Source: Polyangia bacterium (GTDB taxonomy: Bacteria > Myxococcota_A > Polyangia > Nannocystales > Nannocystaceae). Taken from it: DNA of 64,000 nucleotides. Both the position numbers and the translations under genes were made by a program. Positions within the stretch are counted from its first letter, which is position 1. Each line of letters begins with the position of its first letter. The stretch is from contig JAUHWG010000015.1 in NCBI GenBank assembly GCA_030424595.1, positions 124,001-188,000 of the forward strand, written 5' to 3'. A model generated the notes under the pieces. It was not told where the DNA came from. It made no database searches and worked only from the letters and a program-made list of their open reading frames with translations. Below are positions 9,033 to 17,390 of the stretch, piece by piece.

Positions 9033-10577
9033 TCAGGGGCGTGCTCGGGCGCCCTCTCGATGGTCGCGGTAGATCCACCGAGCGAGGAAGCCACGGGGCC
9101 GTACGGTCCACAGGGGCTCGGCCGCGGCCCCATGGCGGCGGAGGAGCTCGTTCGCGGCGAGGATCCCCGAGGTGACCGCCCGCTCCATCAGCGCGGTTGG
9201 GAACGGTGTTTTCACAAAGTCACCGGCGAGGTAGAGGCCAGGCTCGGGGGTGACGACCGGAGGACGGTGGGGCCCGTCGCCGGGGCGGAAGGCGGGGCAG
9301 TCCTGGCGCAGGAGGAAGCGCTCCTCGAGGATCGTCGCGGCTTCGGTCTCCGGGTAGAGCGCGTAGAGCTGCTTGAGGAGGTCCTCCTTGATCGCCGCCT
9401 CGTCCATCTCTTCCGGGACCGCATAGGCGTGGAGCTCGACGATCGACCCGCCGTGGCGCTCGGCCCACTCCCGGCTCTCGTCCTCGAAGAGGTGGTAGAG
9501 CGAGATGTTGTCGAGGAGGCCGAGGCCGGTGGTGCCGACGAAGGGGGTCCGCTCAGGGGCGACCGGTCTGTCGAGCCAGAGCCGCCAGACCGCGAAGGGG
9601 CGGGTGACGCTCTGGCGGCGGATCGAGGCCCTCCAAGCGGCGTCGCCGAGGCTCGGCGAGCGCTCGACGAGGTCCTGGAGCGCCGGTACGGTCAGCCCGA
9701 GAACCACGGAGTCGGCGAGGGTGCTGCCGCCGTCGGCGTGGCGGACCCGGAGCTGCTCGCCCTCGGCTCCGACGGAGAGGGCGCTGGTGCCGAGCTGGAA
9801 GCGGCACCCCTTGCCCTCGAGGTAGCGGCGCATCGGCTGCCAGATCTTGGTCGAGAAGGGTCCGTCGACCACGTCGAAGACGATGCCCTCGCGGTTGCCG
9901 AGGAAGTAGAAGTGCATCATCAAGATCAGCTCCGCCGCGGAGAACTCCTCCTCAGGGTTGAAGAAGGAGTGGGCGAAGACGTCGAAGAGCATCTGCCGGG
10001 CCTTCGGCGGGAAGCCGAGCCGATCGAGGAAGTCCTTGGCCGAGATGTGATCGTAGTGCTCCTCGGTGGCGCTCGGGTCGTAGGCCATCATCGCCTGACC
10101 CAGGGTGTCGTCGACGCGGAGGGCGTCGCGGAAGCTCAGGGTCGGCGATCGCTTGATCAGGGCGATCAGGTTGAGCACCGGCGTGCGCGGCAGTCCGGAG
10201 AACGACTCGCGGAGGCCGTCGGGGCCGAAGAGCGGATAGTCCTCCAGGGGGGTGAGCATCGCCAGGTCTGGGTCGATCCGGCGCAGCCACGCGCGGACGT
10301 TGTAGTAGTGGCGGAAGAAGGCGTGGAAGCCCCGCTCCATCTCGAAGGTCTCCCCGCTCTCGAGGGTCTCGGTCCAGGCGCCAGCCCGGCCGCCGAGGAA
10401 GTTCTCGCGCTCTAGGACCGTGACCGCGGCGCCGCGCTCGGCGAGGACGGTGGCGGCGGCGAGCCCCGCGAGGCCCCCGCCGACGATCGCGACGTCGACC
10501 TTGCGCGGGAGGATCCGGGGCAGCCCTGCGGGCGCTGGATCAGGGCTGTGATAGGGCTTGCGGCGAGGGGAGGTCAT
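9033..10577 (-). CDS. crtU: CrtU-type carotenoid ring desaturase/methyltransferase
   Basis: 514 residues, the usual length of the CrtU family. The N-terminal dinucleotide-binding motif VAIVGGGLAGLAAATVL is at about residues 29-45, followed by ERENFLGGRAG. Family-specific stretches are FHAFFRHYYNVRAWLRR, ESFSGLPRTPVLNL, FDVFAHSFFNP and MHFYFLGNREG. The C-terminal FAD-contact region is LYLAGDFVKTPFPTALMERA. CrtU converts a beta-ionone-type ring to an aromatic (phi/chi) ring by desaturation and methyl migration, as in isorenieratene or chlorobactene synthesis. It overlaps the upstream methyltransferase by four bases (ATGA), so the two are translationally coupled. The resemblance to CrtI-type amine oxidases is general, but the HYY and FAHSFFN motifs favour CrtU. 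Confidence 0.85.
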   Translation of the reverse strand: MTSPRRKPYHSPDPAPAGLPRILPRKVDVAIVGGGLAGLAAATVLAERGAAVTVLERENFLGGRAGAWTETLESGETFEMERGFHAFFRHYYNVRAWLRRIDPDLAMLTPLEDYPLFGPDGLRESFSGLPRTPVLNLIALIKRSPTLSFRDALRVDDTLGQAMMAYDPSATEEHYDHISAKDFLDRLGFPPKARQMLFDVFAHSFFNPEEEFSAAELILMMHFYFLGNREGIVFDVVDGPFSTKIWQPMRRYLEGKGCRFQLGTSALSVGAEGEQLRVRHADGGSTLADSVVLGLTVPALQDLVERSPSLGDAAWRASIRRQSVTRPFAVWRLWLDRPVAPERTPFVGTTGLGLLDNISLYHLFEDESREWAERHGGSIVELHAYAVPEEMDEAAIKEDLLKQLYALYPETEAATILEERFLLRQDCPAFRPGDGPHRPPVVTPEPGLYLAGDFVKTPFPTALMERAVTSGILAANELLRRHGAAAEPLWTVRPRGFLARWIYRDHREGARARP

Positions 10578-11299
10578 CGGGGCCTCTCGGCGAGGAAGGA
10601 GTGGACGATGCCGCGCTGCCAGCCGTCCATCGGCAGGGTGCGGACCTCGGTGAAGCCCGCCCGTCGCAGCCGCGACTCAAAGGCCTTGACCCCGTCGAAC
10701 TCGACGACGCTGCGGCGGAGGTAGCGGTAGATCGGCGAGCCGGGCGAGGTGACGACGCCCGCCGGGATGATCACCGCCCCGGCGACGAAGTTCCACAGGG
10801 CCCGTGAGCGCAGGGAGTCGGCGACCGAGTACTCGTGGAAGCAGATCGTCCCGCCGGGCGCGAGGAGGTCGAAGAGGTTGGCCAGGCAGGTGTCGGCGTC
10901 GGCGACGTTGCGGATCCCGTAGGCCATCAGGATCCCGTCGTAGGGCCCCTCAGCGCCGGCCGCAGCCGGATCCATCGCGTCGCCGAGGAGCCATCGAACC
11001 TCGCCGGCCCAGCGCTTGCGTTGGGCCCGGAGGAGCATCCCCTCCGAGGCGTCGAGGGCGGTCAGGCTCGCCCGCGGGTAGGTGTCGCGCAGGGCCGCCG
11101 TCGACAGGCCTGTCCCACAGCACAGGTCGAGGATCTTGGCGTCGTCGCGGAGCGCGAGGCGGGAGGCGCTGTAGCCGAGGTGTCGTCGGTAGCCGGGGTT
11201 GAGGCCGGTGAGCAGGTCGTAGCGTCGCGCGACCCGGTTGAAGGCGGTCGGGACCCGACGCTTCTGCTCGTCGAGGCTGGAGGAGGTTTGCAGAGACAT
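10574..11299 (-). CDS. UbiE/CrtT-like SAM-dependent methyltransferase
   Basis: 241 residues. Class I methyltransferase of the UbiE/MenG type: FNRVARRYDLLTGLNPGYRR at the N-terminus, SAM motif I ILDLCCGTGLS at about residues 56-66, LTALDASEGML (motif post-I), YDGILMAYGIRNV (motif II region) and LAPGGTICFHEY (motif III). It could in principle methylate menaquinone or ubiquinone precursors. However, it overlaps crtU by four bases, and actinobacterial clusters such as crtYTU of Streptomyces griseus carry a methyltransferase gene, crtT, next to crtU. A carotenoid-associated role is therefore likelier by context, though the substrate is unknown. Confidence 0.8.
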   Translation of the reverse strand: MSLQTSSSLDEQKRRVPTAFNRVARRYDLLTGLNPGYRRHLGYSASRLALRDDAKILDLCCGTGLSTAALRDTYPRASLTALDASEGMLLRAQRKRWAGEVRWLLGDAMDPAAAGAEGPYDGILMAYGIRNVADADTCLANLFDLLAPGGTICFHEYSVADSLRSRALWNFVAGAVIIPAGVVTSPGSPIYRYLRRSVVEFDGVKAFESRLRRAGFTEVRTLPMDGWQRGIVHSFLAERPR

Positions 11300-11516
11300 C
11301 GGCGTCCTTCGCTGGAGCTGAGAGGGGACAGGGGCGACCGCCGCAGGCGCGTCGATCGTCGTCTGCGGAGTCTATTTCGTATTCTCTCGCCGTCGGGAGC
11401 CGCGGCGACCCCATCGGCGACGAGCCTCCCGGCGACGCTGGCGGTGCCGACGAGGTCGATCTCCAAACGCGATTTCCATCGAGAGGTGGTGCGGGCCTGC
11501 CCCGCAGGTGGGGCTG

Positions 11517-12401
11517 CTAGGAGGCTGAGGCGACCATCGCCGGTCGCGACACGGGCATCGCCGGCATCAGGCTCTGGGCCCAGTTGCTGACCAGGAAGAC
11601 GAGGGTCTCGCGCCCCGGACAGCGGGGGATGAGGCGGATCACGGCGTTGATCAGGTCCTGCATCCGGTTGACCGCGCCGCCGGGTCCGAGCTGGTCGACC
11701 GCGCTCGGGCGCCTGTGGACCGCGTCTTGACCGACAGGCTTGCCGAGCATGTCGCTTTGGCCTGTGGCGTCGCGCAGGTCGTCGGCGACCTGGTAGGCCT
11801 CGCCGAGGTGGTCTCCGAGGCCGCGCCAGCCGCGGGCGTCGCCACCCCCGGCGATCGCGCCGGCGACGACCGCCGCTTCAAAGAGGGCGCCGGTCTTCGC
11901 CCGGTGGTAGGCGCGAAGGTCGATCCGCGGCTCGGACTCCCAGGCCTGGCCGGCGGTGATCCCGTGGGGTGCACCGACGCCGCGGGCGAGGCTCGCGAGG
12001 ACGAGGCCGGTGTGCAGCGGCGCAGAGGTCACGAGCTCCGAGACGAGCTCAAAGGCGCGGACGATTAAGGCGTTCCCCGCGAGGATCGCGAGCTCCTCGC
12101 CGAAGGCTGCGTGGACCGCGGGCTTCCCCCGGCGGATCGCGGCGTCGTCAAAGCAGGGCAGATCGTCGTAGATGAGCGAGGCGCAGTGGAGGAGCTCGAT
12201 GGCCGTCGCCGCGGCGATCGCGAGCTGGGGGTGCGCATCGCCGCACGCCTCTGCGACCGCGAGGCAGAGCCGCGGGCGAAACCTGGATCCGCCTGCGAAC
12301 ACAGCGTGGCGCAGGGCCTGCGCCAACCTGGGCGGGCAGGACTCGCACACAGGCTGCAGGGAGGCCTCTAGGGCGTCTTCGATACGGAGATAGGCATCCA
12401 T
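11517..12401 (-). CDS. crtE: Geranylgeranyl diphosphate synthase-type polyprenyl synthetase
   Basis: 294 residues. Short-chain trans-prenyl synthase fold: GGSRFRPRLCLA near residue 37, first Asp-rich motif DDLPCFD at 79-85 (DDxxxxD, bacterial type), RRGKP at 90-94, KTGALFEAA at about 169, and second Asp-rich motif DDLRD at 207-211. These residues bind Mg2+ and the diphosphates of IPP and the allylic substrate. Product length cannot be read with certainty, but location in the crt cluster supports GGPP for carotenoid synthesis. The C-terminal 40 residues (RCPGRETLVFLVSNWAQSL) are unlike those of typical family members. It is divergent from crtD across a 106-bp promoter region. Confidence 0.85.
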   Translation of the reverse strand: MDAYLRIEDALEASLQPVCESCPPRLAQALRHAVFAGGSRFRPRLCLAVAEACGDAHPQLAIAAATAIELLHCASLIYDDLPCFDDAAIRRGKPAVHAAFGEELAILAGNALIVRAFELVSELVTSAPLHTGLVLASLARGVGAPHGITAGQAWESEPRIDLRAYHRAKTGALFEAAVVAGAIAGGGDARGWRGLGDHLGEAYQVADDLRDATGQSDMLGKPVGQDAVHRRPSAVDQLGPGGAVNRMQDLINAVIRLIPRCPGRETLVFLVSNWAQSLMPAMPVSRPAMVASAS

Positions 12402-12507
12402 GGCGCGGTTTGCAGTCTGGCCGGGTGTACAAGGATTGTCAATGTAAAGCCGTCTTATTTAGACAAAGCATGGACGTGCTCCGAGACGCGCGCTACCTTC
12501 TCCGCCG
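12402..12507. promoter_or_regulatory. Bidirectional promoter region between crtE and crtD
   Basis: AT-rich island (about 12426-12470) in a GC-rich cluster. On the minus strand it contains a perfect -35-like TTGACA (12436-12441) directed at crtE. On the plus strand TTGTCA sits at the same place. TTGTC (12436-12440) and GACAA (12462-12466) form an inverted repeat around the AT-rich core, and a TGTACA palindrome lies at 12426-12431. These could be operator sites for a light- or stress-responsive regulator, as known for myxobacterial carotenoid genes, but the regulator is not in the window and the -10 elements are weak. Confidence 0.45.
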
Positions 12508-14115
12508 ATGGATGGCTTGGAGTCGCGGGTGATCGTCGTCGGCGCGGGGCTGGGTGGTCTCTCGAGCGCAGTGGAGCTCAGCCGTCGTGGCATCGACGTG
12601 ACGGTCGTCGAGCGGGCCGAGAAGGTCGGGGGCAAGATGCGGGAGCTCCTCGTCGACGGCCGCGGGATCGACTCTGGTCCCACAGTATTGACCATGCGCT
12701 GGGTCTTTGACCAACTCTTCGCGGACGCAGGGGCGAGCCTGGACGAGGCCGTGTCGATCCAGCCGATGGAGGTGCTCGCCCGGCACGGATGGAGCAGCGG
12801 CGCCCGCTTGGACCTCTTCGCCGACGAGGAGCGGACCGCCGACGCGATCGGTCACTTCGCCTCGGCTGAGGACGCCCGCGGCTACCGTCGCTTCGCCGAG
12901 CACACGCGAAAGATCTTTGAGATCGTCCGCGGACCCTTCATCGCCGAGGCGCGCCCGACGGTCACCTCCCTGGTCCGCTCGCTCGGCTGGCGCGGGCTCG
13001 GGGGGATCGGCTCGGTCGACTTTCACCGGACGATGTGGCGGGCGCTCGGCGACTTTTTTCGCGATCCGCGGCTCCGTCAGCTCTTCGGTCGCTACGCGAC
13101 CTACTACGGATCGTCCCCCTTCTCGGCTCCGGCGACCCTGAACCTGATCGCCCACGTCGAGCGCAGCGGCGTCTGGACGGTCGAGGGCGGGATGTACCGC
13201 CTCGCCGAGGCGGTCGCCGAGCTCGCCCAGAAGAAGGGGGCGACGATCCGCTGCGGCGAGGAGGTCGCGGAGATCCTCGTGCGCGAGGGTCGAGCGCGGG
13301 GTGTCCGGCTCGCGAGCGGCGAGGTGCTCGAGGCCGACGCCGTGATCACCAACTCGGACGTCTGGGCGGTCACCGACGGTCACTTTGGGCCTTCGGTCGC
13401 CCGCGCGGTCAAGGCCCCGAGCAAGTCCCAGCGCTCCCTCTCGGCGCTCACCTGGTCGATGGTCGCGGAGGCCGACGGCTTCCCCCTCAGCCGCCACTCG
13501 GTCTTCTTCTCCGACGACTACCGCGCGGAGTTCAACGACCTCTGTCGTCTCCGGCGTCTGCCGCGGGAGCCGACCGTCTATATCTGCGCCCAAGACCGGC
13601 GCTCGGACGCCTCGGGCGACGTGGACGCAGCCCTCGAGGGCGCCGCGGAGCGCCTCTTTGTCCTGGTCTGCGCGCCCGCGCGGGAGGACGGCGGGCGATC
13701 CGAGGCCCGCGTAGAATCAGAGTCCAGCGGGGAGATCGAACGATGCGAAGCGGCGACCTTCCGCGCGCTGCGGCGCTGCGGTCTGAACCTACGGCGGGAT
13801 CCAGCGCGGGAGCGGCGGACCACACCGGACGACTTTTCAAGGATGTTCCCGGCGACCGGCGGGGCGATCTACGGGGCGGCGACCCACGGCTGGACCGCGT
13901 CGTTGCGCCGGCCGGGGGCGCGCTCGAAGGTCGAGGGCCTCTACCTCGCGGGGGGCAGCGTGCATCCCGGGGCGGGGGTGCCGATGGTGACCTTGAGCGG
14001 GCGTTTCGCGGCGACCGCCCTGGTCGAGGACCTCGCTTCGACGGCGAGCTCCCGGCGCACGGTTACGCCTGGTGGTACGTCGACGCGCTCAGCGACGACG
14101 GCGAGTTTGGGCTGA
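12508..14115 (+). CDS. crtD: CrtD-type 1-hydroxycarotenoid 3,4-desaturase
   Basis: 535 residues. CrtI-family flavoprotein: N-terminal FAD motif VIVVGAGLGGLSSAVEL (about residues 8-24) and VVERAEKVGGKM. The stretch SGPTVLTMRWVFDQLF (about 57-72) is characteristic of CrtD (methoxyneurosporene/hydroxyneurosporene desaturases). TYYGSSPFSAPATLNLI and the C-terminal GLYLAGGSVHPGAGVPMV are the other family blocks. The enzyme introduces the 3,4 double bond next to a hydrated psi-end, acting after CrtC. The last 25 or so residues after ATALVEDL are low-complexity Ser/Thr/Arg and read over the beginning of crtC in another frame, so functional homology ends near 14035. No Shine-Dalgarno precedes ATG 12508. 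Confidence 0.85.
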   Translation: MDGLESRVIVVGAGLGGLSSAVELSRRGIDVTVVERAEKVGGKMRELLVDGRGIDSGPTVLTMRWVFDQLFADAGASLDEAVSIQPMEVLARHGWSSGARLDLFADEERTADAIGHFASAEDARGYRRFAEHTRKIFEIVRGPFIAEARPTVTSLVRSLGWRGLGGIGSVDFHRTMWRALGDFFRDPRLRQLFGRYATYYGSSPFSAPATLNLIAHVERSGVWTVEGGMYRLAEAVAELAQKKGATIRCGEEVAEILVREGRARGVRLASGEVLEADAVITNSDVWAVTDGHFGPSVARAVKAPSKSQRSLSALTWSMVAEADGFPLSRHSVFFSDDYRAEFNDLCRLRRLPREPTVYICAQDRRSDASGDVDAALEGAAERLFVLVCAPAREDGGRSEARVESESSGEIERCEAATFRALRRCGLNLRRDPARERRTTPDDFSRMFPATGGAIYGAATHGWTASLRRPGARSKVEGLYLAGGSVHPGAGVPMVTLSGRFAATALVEDLASTASSRRTVTPGGTSTRSATTASLG

Positions 14116-14966
14116 CGATCATCGCCTTCGTCGGCTCCGTCTTCTCGCCGAACTACTACCGAGCCAGGCAGCGCTCGCCGCTCGCAGATCCCCTCGATCA
14201 TTGCGCGATCAACGTCGCGGTCTACGGTCGCGGCCATCGCCGCTGGGTGCTCAGCGAGTACCCGCGGGAGGCGGTCGAGAGGCGCCCCGAGGCGATGCGG
14301 ATCGGCGGATCGCAGATCGCTTGGGAGGGCTCGGCGCTGGTGGTCCGCTTCGCCGAGCGGGCGGCGGTCAGCGGTCGCCGGGTCGAGGGGTCGCTGCGCC
14401 TGACCCCGAGCGCGACCTTCGACGAGCCGCTGCGGCTCGACGGTCGCGGCCGTCACTACTGGTGGGGGGTCGCGCCGCACAGCCGGGTCGAGGTGGAGAT
14501 CGTCAGGCCGCGGAGCCTGCGCTTTCGCGGCCACGCCTACCACGACGCGAACTTCGGCGGCGAGCCGCTGGAGGTCGGCTTCTCCGACTGGCGTTGGCTG
14601 CGAGCGCGGCATGACGACCGGACGATCGTCCTCTACGACTCCCATCGGCGTGACGGCAGCGAGGGGAGGATCGCCCGGGTCTTCGGCGGCGACGGCCGGC
14701 TCCAGACGATCGACGCGCCGCAGGAGGTCGAGCTCGGCCGCTCGCGCTGGGGGATCCGCAGGACCACCCGCTGTGACGCCGGCGGCCGGGCGGAGATCAT
14801 CCGCGGCCTCGAGGACGCCCCCTTCTACGCCCGCTCAGAGCTGGCGACCGAGCTCGGCGGCACCCGCTCGACGGCGGTCTACGAGTCGCTCGACCTCGAT
14901 CGGTTCACGAGGCCCCTGGTCCAGCATATGCTCGGCTACAAGATCCGGGTCGAGCGCGGCGCGTAG
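14028..14966 (+). CDS. crtC: CrtC-type carotenoid 1,2-hydratase (start codon uncertain)
   Basis: The conserved protein starts GPRFDGELPAHGYAWWYVDA and continues LSDDGEFGLTIIAFVGSVFSP, the hallmark of hydroxyneurosporene synthase (CrtC). HYWWGVAPHSR, RGHAYHDANFG and VGFSDWRWLRA follow. It adds water to the 1,2 double bond of an acyclic psi-end. The frame has no ATG, GTG or TTG between ATG 13743 and the conserved block. ATG 13743 has a good GGGGAG eight bases upstream but would overlap crtD by 373 bases. The next canonical codon is GTG 14247, inside the conserved domain. I give the limit of homology (14028) as start. Translation may use the long overlap, a rare start codon or a -1 shift from crtD. 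Confidence 0.75.
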   Translation, partial: GPRFDGELPAHGYAWWYVDALSDDGEFGLTIIAFVGSVFSPNYYRARQRSPLADPLDHCAINVAVYGRGHRRWVLSEYPREAVERRPEAMRIGGSQIAWEGSALVVRFAERAAVSGRRVEGSLRLTPSATFDEPLRLDGRGRHYWWGVAPHSRVEVEIVRPRSLRFRGHAYHDANFGGEPLEVGFSDWRWLRARHDDRTIVLYDSHRRDGSEGRIARVFGGDGRLQTIDAPQEVELGRSRWGIRRTTRCDAGGRAEIIRGLEDAPFYARSELATELGGTRSTAVYESLDLDRFTRPLVQHMLGYKIRVERGA

Positions 14967-15035
14967 GATGCTCGACGGGTCAGGTTCAACGTCCCGACCC
15001 TCGACCCCCCCGCGACGAGGTGACGGAGGGGGCGG

Positions 15036-16067
15036 CTACTCTTTGGGTGGCTCTTCAGACATGCATGTAGGGGCAGCCTTAGGGGGAGGCGCCGCCTCGC
15101 AGGCCTCGCGGTCGAGGTACCAGCCGACGCGGGGGAAGCGGGCGCTCGTGGCGGTGCCCCCCGTCAGCGGCTCGGCGAAGAGACAGCCGCGGCTGACGAC
15201 CCGCTCGTCCCGACCGCGGCGGCGCCTCCAGGTCGGGCCGGCGAGGGTGAGCCAGGCGCCGTCAAAGTGGTAGCGCAGCTCCATCGCCCAGACCTCGCCG
15301 GAGCCGCGGAGGAGGCCGTGATGATCTCCCTCGGGCCCCGCCTCGCGGCGCAGGGCGACGCATTGGGTCCCGTCGGCCTCGCTCGTCAGCTGGAGGAAGA
15401 CGCGGCGCGATTGTAGCCACGGCGGAGGGATCTCTGGGGCAACGCCGGGGGGCGCGAGCAGACGGTCGCGGGAGGGCAGATCGGCGAGGGTCGCGGGGCA
15501 GCCGAGCGGCAGGATCCGCCCCTTGGGGTCGTCGTCCCTGCAGGCGTCTGCGTCGACGAACCAGCGCTCGCGGCTGGCGAGATCGAGCCCCTCGGCGGAG
15601 CCTCCGCGGAGATCGACCTGGCCGGCGAAGACGCAGGGGAGGGCCCGCAGATCGCCGCTGCGCTCGATCTCGGGGCTCCGAGCGTAGAGGTGAGCGTCGG
15701 CGAGGTTGAGGGCGAGGCGGAGCGTCGCCTGCGGAGGGCCGGGCTCGCTGTGCTCGAGGAGCGCTCGCGTCCTGTGCTCATCGGTCCATCGCAGGGTCCA
15801 CGGCTCGCAGACGACCGCGCCGTCCGAGGCGTGCCGCCAGTAGAGCTGCGTGGCTGCGCGGAGCTCGGCCGACGCGGCAGCCGTCAGCGGCGCGAGGCTC
15901 GACGATCGGTCGTCGGGGTGCGGCGCGGAGCTGCGGTGATCACCGCGACAGCCGGTGGTGATCGTCGCGCCGAGCAGGAGGAGGGCCGAGCTGGCGAGGG
16001 TCGCTAGCCGGCGCCGGAGGTGCAGGGGCGAGCGTGGGCGGCTCTGGGTGGGGGGGCGCGGCGACAT
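15036..16067 (-). CDS. Hypothetical lipoprotein
   Basis: 343 residues. Arg-rich N-terminus, hydrophobic segment ATLASSALLLLGATI and lipobox TTGC with Cys40. After a short His/Asp/Ser linker the protein is globular and Leu/Arg-rich, with scattered Cys (VVCEPW, LPCVF, DACRDD, LGCPATL, GTQCVAL, SRGCLF, EACEAAPP) that may pair in disulfides. I do not recognise a family. It is convergent with crtC and divergent from the VWFA lipoprotein, so it is probably its own transcription unit. ATG 16067 is the farthest start; a later start inside the Arg-rich stretch would also leave an intact signal peptide. Confidence 0.65.
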   Translation of the reverse strand: MSPRPPTQSRPRSPLHLRRRLATLASSALLLLGATITTGCRGDHRSSAPHPDDRSSSLAPLTAAASAELRAATQLYWRHASDGAVVCEPWTLRWTDEHRTRALLEHSEPGPPQATLRLALNLADAHLYARSPEIERSGDLRALPCVFAGQVDLRGGSAEGLDLASRERWFVDADACRDDDPKGRILPLGCPATLADLPSRDRLLAPPGVAPEIPPPWLQSRRVFLQLTSEADGTQCVALRREAGPEGDHHGLLRGSGEVWAMELRYHFDGAWLTLAGPTWRRRRGRDERVVSRGCLFAEPLTGGTATSARFPRVGWYLDREACEAAPPPKAAPTCMSEEPPKE

Positions 16068-16211
16068 CTGCCGAGGACCGTCCGAAGGATCCGCGGAGGC
16101 GGTCCTTCATGCAAGGGTGATCGCAGCGACGGCGCATGTCGCGTCGATCTCGCGAGTGCCCACGACGTCGCGGTCGTCGTAGAGTCGACGTCTAGCTGGA
16201 GACCTCCTGCC

Positions 16212-17351
16212 ATGCCCATGAAGATGATCCACAGCCTCCCCTTGCTCGCCCTCCTCGCGCTCACCGGATGCAGCGGTGAGGACACCTCGATGAACGACGC
16301 GACGGCGACATCGACGGTGACCGCGACGGCGAGCGAGAGCGCCACCGGGTCGACGACGATGACGACGGCCGAGACCAGCGAGAGCACCGGCGAGAGCACG
16401 GACGCGACGAGCTCCGAGACCGGGACGACGACGGCGACGACGGGGATGACGACGACCACCACGGGGGTCTCCGCGACCGACACGACGACCGACGACACGA
16501 CGACGGACATGACGACGACGGGCGACACGACGACGACGACGACGGGCGAGCCGGAGGGGTGCACGAAGGTCGACTTCCTCTTCGTGATCGACAACTCGGT
16601 GTCGATGAAGGATCAGCAGGCGGCGCTCAAGGCCGCGTTCCCCGACTTCATCGCGACGATCAAGGAGACCCTGCCGACCGACGACTATCACATCATGATC
16701 GCCGACTCGGACGCGGAGGGTCGCTGTGCGCCGGGGGTCTGCTCCCACGCCACCTGTCAGCCAGCCAACAAGTACGCCTGCAAGGACATCTTCACCGAGT
16801 GCGACACGGTCCGCGGCGCAGGGGTCAATCACCCGGCCGGAGAGGCCGCGAGCAACATGCTCTGCGAGTTCGACGGCGGCAATCGCTACATGCTCTCGAG
16901 CGATCCCAACCTGGAGGCGAACTTCTCCTGCGCGGCCTCGGTCGGGCTCGCGGGTCATCCCCAGGAGCGGCCGATGGACGGGATCGTCGAGGCGATCTCC
17001 GCTCCGCTCAACGGTCCGGGCGGCTGCAATGAGGGCTTCCTCCGCGATGACGCGATCCTCGTCGTCACCTTCCTCTCCGACGATCCCAACGTCGAGGACC
17101 AAAACAGCGCCCTCGACACCTACGAGGCGCTGGTCGCCGCCAAGAACGGCGACGACGATCGGATCGTCATGCTCGGCCTCATCCCCCAGCCCGACGACAA
17201 TTGTGGCAAGGGGGGCGCGCATTGGTCGGAGATGATCGGCTATTTCGGTCCGCGTGGGATCGAGGGGCCGGTCTGCGCTCAGGACTACAACCCCTTCTTC
17301 CAGGACGCGGTTAGCACGATCCTCGACACCTGCGTGATCAACCCCGGTTAG
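16212..17351 (+). CDS. VWFA-like lipoprotein with canonical MIDAS
   Basis: 379 residues from ATG 16212, which has GGAG 10 bases upstream and gives a perfect signal peptide with lipobox ALTGC (Cys20). A farther in-frame start at 16020 would bury it. An almost pure Thr/Ser/Asp/Glu/Met linker (about residues 25-115) is followed by VDFLFVIDNSVSM, the DxSxS metal-ion adhesion motif of von Willebrand A domains. The rest of the domain has NHPAGEAASNMLCEFDGG, RPMDGIVEAI, GFLRDDAILVVTFLSDD and ends CVINPG. Cys residues are abundant. It is likely a surface adhesin or ligand-binding protein, paralogous to the lipoprotein at 6918-8060. The stop codon lies inside a 12-bp tandem repeat that continues downstream. 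Confidence 0.85.
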   Translation: MPMKMIHSLPLLALLALTGCSGEDTSMNDATATSTVTATASESATGSTTMTTAETSESTGESTDATSSETGTTTATTGMTTTTTGVSATDTTTDDTTTDMTTTGDTTTTTTGEPEGCTKVDFLFVIDNSVSMKDQQAALKAAFPDFIATIKETLPTDDYHIMIADSDAEGRCAPGVCSHATCQPANKYACKDIFTECDTVRGAGVNHPAGEAASNMLCEFDGGNRYMLSSDPNLEANFSCAASVGLAGHPQERPMDGIVEAISAPLNGPGGCNEGFLRDDAILVVTFLSDDPNVEDQNSALDTYEALVAAKNGDDDRIVMLGLIPQPDDNCGKGGAHWSEMIGYFGPRGIEGPVCAQDYNPFFQDAVSTILDTCVINPG

Positions 17352-17390
17352 GGCCGGGTTAGGGCCGGGTTAGGGCCCGGTTAGGGCCCG
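17343..17390. repeat. 12-bp tandem repeat containing the stop codon
   Basis: Four units of about 12 bp (variants of CCGGGTTAGGGC) in direct tandem. The first unit includes the last codons and TAG stop of the VWFA lipoprotein, so the gene end itself has been duplicated into its 3' untranslated region. Confidence 0.8.

Noticed and set aside
8791..9111. Small minus-strand gene encoding D(E/V)QP repeats downstream of crtU
   Set aside because: Overlaps crtU, is mostly the 12-bp repeat and lacks a recognisable domain or ribosome site. Could be reconsidered with RNA data.
12493..13593. Minus-strand open frame antisense to crtD
   Set aside because: crtD has strong family blocks in this region; the antisense product is Arg/Asp/Gly-rich without motifs.
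13035..14027. Upstream part of the crtC frame read as a long N-terminal extension
   Set aside because: Arg/Gly-rich shadow of crtD in another frame. Family homology of CrtC begins only near 14028.
16020..16211. N-terminal extension of the second VWFA lipoprotein
   Set aside because: It would bury the signal peptide; ATG 16212 has a proper GGAG and complete lipobox.
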